Shown: positions 56,639-64,000 of the stretch, one piece after another
How positions within the stretch are numbered: the stretch's first letter is position 1
Layout: every line of letters starts with the position of its first letter
From: Caldicellulosiruptor bescii DSM 6725
Lineage (GTDB): Bacteria; Bacillota; Thermoanaerobacteria; Caldicellulosiruptorales; Caldicellulosiruptoraceae
Assembly (NCBI RefSeq): GCF_000022325.1
Contig: NC_012034.1
Coordinates: 1,444,501 to 1,508,500, forward strand
Length of the DNA stretch: 64,000 nucleotides
Direction: 5' to 3'
The notes under the pieces: generated by a model
Database searches by the model: none
The model's input: only the letters and a program-made list of their open reading frames with translations
Told to the model about the DNA's origin: nothing
Made by a program: the position numbers and the translations under genes

Positions 56639-57082
56639 CTATAAACCGCTTGAACCAAATCCTCTGTCTGCTCTGGACGTTGTTGATAGCTCTTCTGCCT
56701 CTTCGATCTTTGCTACCCTTTCAAACTTTGATATTACCATCTGAGCTATCCTATCTCCTCTCTTTACTACAAAAGGTTCATTGCCAAGGTTAATTAATAT
56801 TACTCCTATCTCCCCCCTGTAATCACTATCGATTGTTCCAGGAGAATTTAAAACAGTGATACCATGTTTTAAAGCAAGGCCACTGCGAGGTCGTACCTGC
56901 GCTTCATATCCTTCCGGAAGTTCAATGTAAAGACCTGTTCTGATGAGCTTTATCTCACCAGGGTTTATAATCTCTTCTTTTTCAACACACGCAAACAGGT
57001 CCATTCCCGCCGCCCCGCTTGAAATATATGTTGGAAGCGGTAGATCCTTTGCATCCTCTGCTCTTTTTACCCTCAGAACCAT
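56639..57082 (-). CDS. dut: dUTP diphosphatase
   Basis: Dut hydrolyses dUTP to dUMP and pyrophosphate, keeping uracil out of DNA and supplying thymidylate synthesis. The 147-residue protein shows all five trimeric dUTPase motifs: [44 protein letters not shown] and the C-terminal [21 protein letters not shown] precedes the ATG. Confidence 0.95.
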   Translation of the reverse strand: MVLRVKRAEDAKDLPLPTYISSGAAGMDLFACVEKEEIINPGEIKLIRTGLYIELPEGYEAQVRPRSGLALKHGITVLNSPGTIDSDYRGEIGVILINLGNEPFVVKRGDRIAQMVISKFERVAKIEEAEELSTTSRADRGFGSSGL

Positions 57083-57098
57083 AAATGATTTCTCCTTT

Positions 57099-58373
57099 CT
57101 AATGTGTCAATACTCTTTGTTCAAAGATTTTCAAATCCATCTCTTTTTTATTTCCAACAACAGCAACTGAAAATTCCTTTGACAAAACTTCTCTTGCTGT
57201 GTCAATCACCTTTGTATAGTCAATTGAATCTATAATCTTTGTAATGTGTTCAAGTTCCATAATTTTGTTTAAAAGTAACATATTTTTCCCCATGTTTGAC
57301 ATTCGGCTGCTTGTGTTTTCAAGCCCAAATATAATACTTCCCTTTATCTGCTGTTTGGCAACCTCAACCTCATCAAGCAAGATTTCACCTCTTAAAAAGA
57401 GACGTAGCTGACTCATGATTTCTTTGTATACTGCTGAAATATTTTTCGGGTTTGTTCCTGCATAGATAATAAGTACTCCTGCATCTTTGAATGTGCTCAC
57501 AAACGAAGTTATGCTATATACAAGTCCCAACTCCTCTCTTATTCTCTGAAAAAGTCGCGAGCTCATTCCCCCACCAAGAATATTGGATAAAACCAAAAGC
57601 TCATACACCTTTTCATCTTCCTGCCCAAAACCTTCAAATGTGATTGCCATATGAGCTTGATCAACCTTCTTGTTTTTAATGACAGCACCTCTATTAAAAA
57701 CTGGTTTTGAGATGAAATTAACGCCGTCTTTCTTGTTGTTTGAACACTTCCAATCTCCAAAGTACATCTCTACAAACTCTACAAGCTTCTCTTCTTCAAA
57801 GTTGCCAGCAACAGATATTACAATGTTTTGAGGAATATATCTTTCTCTCATATAATTTTCAATTTTATTTCTATCTATCTTTTTTACAGTTGATTCTTTT
57901 CCAATTATAGGATACGAAAGAGTCTGGTTTTTCCATATCAAATCATTAAGTGACTGATACAGTATCTCTTCAGGGTCCTCTTTTGTCATGTTGATTTCTT
58001 CAATAATTACTGTTTTCTCTTTTTCCATCTCTTCTAAAGCAATGACAGGATTTAAAATTAAGTCTGACAAAATATCAAAACCTTTTTGTAAAAACTCATC
58101 TAAAACCCTTACATAAAAACAGGTATACTCTTTTGCTGTGAAGGCATTTATCTGTCCACCAATTGATTCAATTTCATATACAATCTCTCTTGAACTTCTG
58201 TTTTTAGTTCCTTTAAACAATATATGCTCGATAAAATGGGAAATTCCATTTATCTTTTTTGTCTCATATCTTGAACCAGCCAAGACCCAAATCCCTATAC
58301 TTGCAGTTTTTACTGTATCAATTTTTTCATATACAAGCCTTATACCGTTTGAAAGTGTGTAAAGTTTTATCAC
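57099..58373 (-). CDS. M16-family zinc metallopeptidase (processing protease-like)
   Basis: This 424-residue insulinase/pitrilysin-family peptidase has the inverted zinc motif HFIEH (in [15 protein letters not shown]) with the distal glutamate in [13 protein letters not shown]...[12 protein letters not shown]. The second M16 domain begins at about residue 170 ([17 protein letters not shown]). Firmicute homologues such as YmxG/MlpA are linked to sporulation or protein processing. The start is GTG after AAGGAGG. Confidence 0.9.
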   Translation of the reverse strand: MIKLYTLSNGIRLVYEKIDTVKTASIGIWVLAGSRYETKKINGISHFIEHILFKGTKNRSSREIVYEIESIGGQINAFTAKEYTCFYVRVLDEFLQKGFDILSDLILNPVIALEEMEKEKTVIIEEINMTKEDPEEILYQSLNDLIWKNQTLSYPIIGKESTVKKIDRNKIENYMRERYIPQNIVISVAGNFEEEKLVEFVEMYFGDWKCSNNKKDGVNFISKPVFNRGAVIKNKKVDQAHMAITFEGFGQEDEKVYELLVLSNILGGGMSSRLFQRIREELGLVYSITSFVSTFKDAGVLIIYAGTNPKNISAVYKEIMSQLRLFLRGEILLDEVEVAKQQIKGSIIFGLENTSSRMSNMGKNMLLLNKIMELEHITKIIDSIDYTKVIDTAREVLSKEFSVAVVGNKKEMDLKIFEQRVLTH

Positions 58374-58388
58374 AAAAAGGAAACCTCC

Positions 58389-58964
58389 TTAGCAACCTAT
58401 ATCGTTATCACAACAACATTCCCAACAAGCAATTATCTGACATATTGTACAAATGTCGCAGTCATCATGTCTTCTATATCCCCTGTTATACGCTGACCAT
58501 TCATAGTTTCTTGAAGCCATTTCAAACTGTTCTTTTGCGCGCCTGTACTCATAATTTCCAGGGTCACGATTATAGGCTTCAACAAAGTATCGATATGCTT
58601 GATTTATCCATCCTCTTTTTTGATATATTATTCCCATCAAATAGAACCATTCTGCGTCATTTCGAGGGTTTTGATTTAGTAGATTTTCTGCTTGAGCTAT
58701 ATTACCCTGCATAATCAAGTCTCTTACCTGTTGGTAGAGAGAGGTTTGTTCGTATGTAGAGTATTCATAGTTTGAATATTGATCGTTCATAAGGATATTA
58801 TATGCTTCATTTATCTCTTTTAACTTTTCTTCTGCAAGTTCTCTTAAAGGATTGTCCTTAAACTTATCCGGATGGTACTTTTTTACAAGTTCAAGATAAG
58901 CCTTTTTTATTTCTTCCTTTGAGGCACCTTTTCTCACACCTAAAACCTCATATGGGTCTCTCAT
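58389..58964 (-). CDS. DnaJ-domain protein with a cysteine-rich tail
   Basis: This 191-residue protein has an N-terminal J domain ([33 protein letters not shown], with HPD at about 33-35) that stimulates Hsp70 ATPase. A helical TPR-like part ([29 protein letters not shown]) follows, with a short tail holding about ten cysteines ([23 protein letters not shown]). The ATG at 58964 follows GGAAGGAG and overlaps the preceding gene stop by one base. Confidence 0.85.
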   Translation of the reverse strand: MRDPYEVLGVRKGASKEEIKKAYLELVKKYHPDKFKDNPLRELAEEKLKEINEAYNILMNDQYSNYEYSTYEQTSLYQQVRDLIMQGNIAQAENLLNQNPRNDAEWFYLMGIIYQKRGWINQAYRYFVEAYNRDPGNYEYRRAKEQFEMASRNYEWSAYNRGYRRHDDCDICTICQIIACWECCCDNDIGC

Positions 58965-59815
58965 TACTCCTTCCACTCCTTAAAGAAGTTTGTTGTAAAA
59001 CGCTCTAAGACCTGCTGTGTTATTGAGTACATACCTACCTGAACAATATTGTCCAGTATTGAATTATTATACCCCTTAATATAGTCGCTTAATATGGCAA
59101 GATAATTTTCCAAGCTAACCTTCAGAATGCTGAGTTCATATTCAAAAAGTCTTTTATTCTGCCTACACTTTTCAAAGTGGTATTTCAGACAATTATATCT
59201 CTTTTTCTTCACATCATCAATATAGTCGTCAATAGCGTCAATGATGTATAACCACACACCTGTATAATACCCAATTTGTTTCAAAAGTTCTTGGTCATTG
59301 TAAGCAAATATTTCTGCTAAAATATTACCAAAATTGTGTGCAAGTTCATCTATACTTTTATAGCCATTTTTTTCAAGAGACATTTGTTTTTTAAACAATT
59401 CTTTTATCTTCTCAAACGTTGCTCGGTGTGATTTTGTTATCTTATTTATATACAATTTCAGAATACTATAAGGAATATAACTAAATACATTCTTTTCATC
59501 AAGAATATTATCATAAAGCTTGAAAAAACTCAAAAAAACCATTTGGTTGCTCACATATTCCAAGATTTCATTAGGTTTCAAAAAGAACCTTTCCTTAAGT
59601 GGGTGAGCAATACACCTTGTTTTTCCTAACTCATCTTTGACTTTAAAATGTTCTTTTAGTACAAGATACAAAAAAACAAAATCATAGTTAAGAAATACTC
59701 GCGGAAGGTTTCCTATCTTTCTTGTCTGAAGACATATACCACAGTAAACTGCCTTGTAATATTCATATTCTCGCACTTTTAGTTCTGGCTTATAAGGAAC
59801 CACATATCCGAACAC
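58964..59815 (-). CDS. DUF5685-like protein
   Basis: This 283-residue protein has [10 protein letters not shown] near the N-terminus (a CxxC site) and helices with [18 protein letters not shown], resembling a metal- or prenyl-type helical bundle. It matches the DUF5685 family as I remember it, which is usually next to a DnaJ-domain gene. The function is unknown. The start is GTG with AAGGAGAAGAG upstream. It is coupled to the DnaJ gene by a one-base overlap (TAATG). Confidence 0.65.
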   Translation of the reverse strand: MFGYVVPYKPELKVREYEYYKAVYCGICLQTRKIGNLPRVFLNYDFVFLYLVLKEHFKVKDELGKTRCIAHPLKERFFLKPNEILEYVSNQMVFLSFFKLYDNILDEKNVFSYIPYSILKLYINKITKSHRATFEKIKELFKKQMSLEKNGYKSIDELAHNFGNILAEIFAYNDQELLKQIGYYTGVWLYIIDAIDDYIDDVKKKRYNCLKYHFEKCRQNKRLFEYELSILKVSLENYLAILSDYIKGYNNSILDNIVQVGMYSITQQVLERFTTNFFKEWKE

Positions 59816-59931
59816 TAAATTCTCTCTTCTCCTTTTCTCTCTTACTTCCTATGTTTTTATAGTAGCAAAAATGATTAATAATGTTAAGCAAATTTTAGTT
59901 GATTTTTTCTTGAAGAGTAATTAATATTATT

Positions 59932-59946
59932 GTGATAGCATATCAC
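59932..59946. promoter_or_regulatory. Palindrome upstream of the acidic zinc-ribbon gene
   Basis: GTGATA-GCA-TATCAC is a perfect inverted repeat close to a weak promoter, TTGAAG (59910-59915) and TGATAG (59933-59938). It may be an operator for the plus-strand gene or the divergent DUF5685 operon. Confidence 0.4.
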
Positions 59947-59964
59947 ATTTTAGGGGGAAAGAAA

Positions 59965-60498
59965 ATGGGTTATAAATACTGTCCAAGATGCGAACTTAAT
60001 AGAATTCCGGAGGATCAAGATTTGTGCCCTGTGTGCAAAAAGGACTTAGAACAGCTAAAAAAGGTTACAGAGGCAAACATGAAACTATGCCCATACTGTC
60101 ATGAAGAGTATATTCCAGAAGACCAAGACATGTGTGAGTCTTGCTTTGAAGAAAGGCTGCTCACTGGAGTTGTTGACGACTCTGAAATTGAAGAAGAAGC
60201 AGTCAAGGAAGAAACCGGCTCAGAGTTATTTGAAAATGATTTTGTAGATATAGAACCAGATATTCTAACTCAGCTGCCTGATGAAGAACTTGACCTTGTT
60301 GACACATCAATAGACTTAGAAGAATTAGAAGTGGACGAAGAAATACTATTGGATGATGAAGAAATAAAGGAAGAATCAGAAGACTATGAAGAAAAAACTG
60401 AGATTGAGGATGAAAATATCCCATCAGAAGAAGAGTCCAGTAGCAAAACCAAAAAAGAAACAAAATCTGAAAAGAAAAAAGGAAAAAAGAAAAAATAA
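59965..60498 (+). CDS. Acidic zinc-ribbon protein with a lysine-rich tail
   Basis: This 177-residue protein has two zinc-finger-like CxxC pairs at the start (CPRCELNRIPEDQDLCPVCKK and CPYCHEEYIPEDQDMCESCFEE, each with a repeated IPEDQD). A very acidic middle (about 70-155) and a basic end (TKKETKSEKKKGKKKK) follow. The repeated cysteine units probably bind zinc. The function is unknown. The ATG at 59965 follows AGGGGGAAAG and the earlier in-frame ATG at 59932 is unlikely. A terminator follows at once. Confidence 0.7.
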   Translation: MGYKYCPRCELNRIPEDQDLCPVCKKDLEQLKKVTEANMKLCPYCHEEYIPEDQDMCESCFEERLLTGVVDDSEIEEEAVKEETGSELFENDFVDIEPDILTQLPDEELDLVDTSIDLEELEVDEEILLDDEEIKEESEDYEEKTEIEDENIPSEEESSSKTKKETKSEKKKGKKKK

Positions 60499-60502
60499 AT
60501 GA

Positions 60503-60536
60503 GGCAGTGCAAAGAAAATTGCACTGCCCTTTTTAT
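60503..60536. terminator. Terminator shared with the end of the atp operon
   Basis: GGCAGTGCAA (60503-60512) pairs with TTGCACTGCC (60519-60528), followed by CTTTTTA. It lies between the acidic zinc-ribbon gene (plus strand) and the end of atpC (minus strand), and A-rich sequence on the other side would serve the latter. Confidence 0.8.
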
Positions 60537-60946
60537 ATCTCCTCTTTATTTTCTTCGGCAAGTTTTAGCCTGTTTAGTGCTCTGTACAGTGCTGCCCTAT
60601 ACCTTTCATATTCATCAGGAGGGAGTTTCTGCTCAAGTCTCTTTTCTGCCCTTTCTTTTGCCAAAAGTGCTCTTTGTCTGTCTATTTCCTCTGGCCACTC
60701 TACAGCATCACTCAATATTGTTGCCTTATTATTTTTTACCTCAAGCAAACCACCAGCAATGGCTGCTTCTCTCCACTTTCCATCTTTTTTTATCCTCAAC
60801 TTTCCAATACCAATGGGAACAACAATAGGCTGATGGTTTGCCATAATACCTATTTCACCATCTATTGTTCTCAAAACTATCATTTCAACATTATCTTTAA
60901 AAAATACCCTTTCAGGCTGGAGAACCTCTAATTCAAATTCAGCCAT
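60533..60946 (-). CDS. atpC: ATP synthase epsilon chain
   Basis: The epsilon subunit is part of the F1 central stalk and can inhibit ATP hydrolysis. The 137-residue protein shows FELEVLQPERVFF, TIDGEIGIMANHQPIVVPIGIGKLRI and a C-terminal two-helix part. The ATG at 60946 follows GAGGTGA. It is the last gene of the operon. Confidence 0.94.
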   Translation of the reverse strand: MAEFELEVLQPERVFFKDNVEMIVLRTIDGEIGIMANHQPIVVPIGIGKLRIKKDGKWREAAIAGGLLEVKNNKATILSDAVEWPEEIDRQRALLAKERAEKRLEQKLPPDEYERYRAALYRALNRLKLAEENKEEI

Positions 60947-60966
60947 CTTTAAATTCACCTCAAGAT

Positions 60967-62376
<1,410 letters not shown>

Positions 62377-62415
62377 CTACACTCCCTCAAACTAAAATCA
62401 AGATTGTTAAAAATA

Positions 62416-63294
62416 TTATTTCAAAGCTGCAGCACCACTTATAATTTCTGAAATTTCTTGGGTAATCACAGCCTGACGTTCTCTGTTGAGTTTTAAAATA
62501 AGTTTTTGTATCATCTCATCAGCACTTTTTGTTGCATTGTCCATTGCTGTCATCCGTGCAGCAAGTTCACTCACATATGAGTCCATCATAGCCCCAAAGA
62601 TAATTCCTTTGATGTATTCATAAATAACGATGTCAAGTACAGAAACTGGGTCTGGCTCGTAGATTATCATCTCATCGCTTTTGTCATCTTCTATACCAAA
62701 TTCTGTCTTATCGAGAGGCAAAAGCTTTTTGACAGTAACTTCTTGTCTTATGGTTGAAACAAGTTTTGTGTAAATGATGTAAACTTCATGAACTTCACCG
62801 GTATAATATTTTTTCACAATCTTTTGCGAAATGAGTCTTGCAAACTTTACAGAAACAGACTGTGTTTGATAATTAAAATCTTCCTCAACTTGATATCCAT
62901 GACGAACTAAAAAGTTTCGACCTACTACACCGATAGGAAAAAACGTCACATCTGCTTCTTTCGCTAAATTTTCATATAAGCTGATTGTACTTCTCAGAAC
63001 GTTTGCATTATACCCACCACATAATCCTTTGTCGCCACTGATAACTATAAGTCCTATTTTCTTCTTCCCCTCTTTATACGACCCTTCAAAAAGAATGTGC
63101 GGGGTTTTTATTCCATGTAAAATCAGATCTTTCATAAACTCATTTACCTTTTCAAAATAAGGTCTTGTGCTATCGAGTCTATCTCTGAGCCTTTTCACCT
63201 TTGATGCAGAGATAAGATACATTGCCCTTGTTATCTTTTTTGTTTCATTGACACTTCTGATCCTTGATTTTATCCATCTTGTTTTGTTCGCCAT
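62416..63294 (-). CDS. atpG: ATP synthase gamma chain
   Basis: The rotor shaft of F1, 292 residues. It has the N-terminal helix [30 protein letters not shown] and the C-terminal helix [44 protein letters not shown], both highly conserved. The central domain ([16 protein letters not shown]) is typical. Confidence 0.95.
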
Positions 63295-63307
63295 CTTGTA
63301 ATCTCAC

Positions 63308-64000
63308 CTACTTGTTACTCTTAAATCTCTCTTTTATCTCTACTATGACCTTCTTCAAAAGCTCTTCTGTTTCAGGTGTCAAATCCTTTGTCTCTTTTAT
63401 AGAATCAAATATCTGGGGATAGTTTGCTGATATATACTGTACAAGCTTCTCATTAAATTCCCTGACCTTTGAAACTTCTATATCCATCAGATAACCATTT
63501 ATTGCACTGTACAAAATCACCACCTGATGCCATACAGGAAGCGGCTTGTACTGTGGCTGTTTTAACGTCTCTACAATTCTTTGTCCCTGAGCAAGCCTTT
63601 CTCGCGTTGACTTATCAAGTTCTGAACCAAACTGAGCAAAAGCCTCAAGCTCACGGTACTGAGCAAGATCAAGCCTTAACCTTCCTGCAACCTTTTTCAT
63701 AGCTTTTGTCTGAGCTTTCCCACCAACTCTTGACACTGATATTCCAGCATTTATCGCAGGTCTTACCCCTGCGTAGAATAATTCACTTTCAAGGTATATC
63801 TGCCCATCTGTAATTGAAATGACATTTGTAGGAATATATGCTGAAACGTCACCTGCTTGAGTTTCTATTATTGGCAGTGCGGTAAGAGATCCGCCTCCAC
63901 GCTGAGCATTCAGTTTTGCCGCTCTTTCCAAAAGTCTTGAATGTAAGTAAAACACATCACCAGGATAAGCTTCTCTTCCAGGTGGACGTCTTAGTAAAAG
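63308..64000 (-). CDS. atpA: ATP synthase alpha chain, C-terminal part (runs off the window)
   Basis: The frame is open from the right edge to a stop at 63308. About 230 residues are present: [63 protein letters not shown] and [35 protein letters not shown]. The N-terminal half with Walker A lies outside the window. It is followed by atpG. Confidence 0.95.
   Translation of the reverse strand, partial: LLLRRPPGREAYPGDVFYLHSRLLERAAKLNAQRGGGSLTALPIIETQAGDVSAYIPTNVISITDGQIYLESELFYAGVRPAINAGISVSRVGGKAQTKAMKKVAGRLRLDLAQYRELEAFAQFGSELDKSTRERLAQGQRIVETLKQPQYKPLPVWHQVVILYSAINGYLMDIEVSKVREFNEKLVQYISANYPQIFDSIKETKDLTPETEELLKKVIVEIKERFKSNK

Overview
The window is AT-rich bacterial DNA from a low-GC Gram-positive (Firmicutes) organism. 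Strong Shine-Dalgarno sites, frequent TTG and GTG starts, a PyrR-attenuated pyr operon, a CggR-headed glycolytic operon and a fused phosphoglycerate kinase-triosephosphate isomerase all fit an anaerobic thermophile such as Caldicellulosiruptor. That genus assignment is an inference from gene order and protein style, not a database result.

Layout. Bases 1-3.8 kb: an exported protein of unknown function, the methionine-salvage pair mtnP-mtnA (minus strand), a DUF5665-type membrane protein and a DksA/TraR-type zinc-finger protein. Bases 3.9-11.2 kb: the most unusual locus. A 1188-residue secreted protein carries calcium-binding repeats, a von Willebrand A domain, a pre-toxin-like helical region and a C-terminal PD-(D/E)XK-type nuclease-like domain. 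It is followed by three near-identical TPR-like genes, taken here to be immunity genes. The last part of the toxin gene and the immunity gene are tandemly repeated with an exact 1144-bp period, which leaves two orphan toxin tails. A four-G-tract (G-quadruplex-type) motif lies just upstream of every immunity gene. Bases 11.2-24.1 kb: lspA and rluD, then the pyrimidine operon pyrR-uraA-pyrB-pyrC-pyrF-carB-pyrK-pyrD-(histidine phosphatase)-pyrE behind a PyrR attenuator, with no carA.

Bases 24.2-31.5 kb: a zinc-ribbon membrane protein, a branched-chain amino-acid ABC transporter (livK-H-M-G-F, minus strand), a stand-alone pyruvate-kinase C-terminal-like domain, a XerC/D recombinase and a LysM protein resembling YneA. 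Bases 31.8-37.4 kb: a decayed class II bacteriocin locus. It holds a peptidase-containing exporter that lacks its first transmembrane helices, an HlyD protein broken by one stop codon, three double-glycine-type precursor genes of which two look damaged, a stray HlyD fragment and small membrane proteins. Bases 37.7-38.4 kb: a VapBC-type toxin-antitoxin pair.

Bases 38.5-50 kb (minus strand): glucuronate isomerase (uxaC), then the lower-glycolysis operon cggR-gap-pgk/tpi-gpmI-eno, preceded by pyruvate phosphate dikinase. Bases 50-64 kb: glyS, recO and era; a plus-strand RluA-type pseudouridine synthase; an aminotransferase/Lrp/coiled-coil/PRC-barrel cluster with dut and an M16 peptidase; a DnaJ-domain protein with a DUF5685-type partner; an acidic zinc-ribbon protein; and the 3' part of the F-type ATP synthase operon (atpA partial, atpG, atpD, atpC), which runs off the right edge. 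No rRNA, tRNA, CRISPR array or intact insertion sequence was seen.
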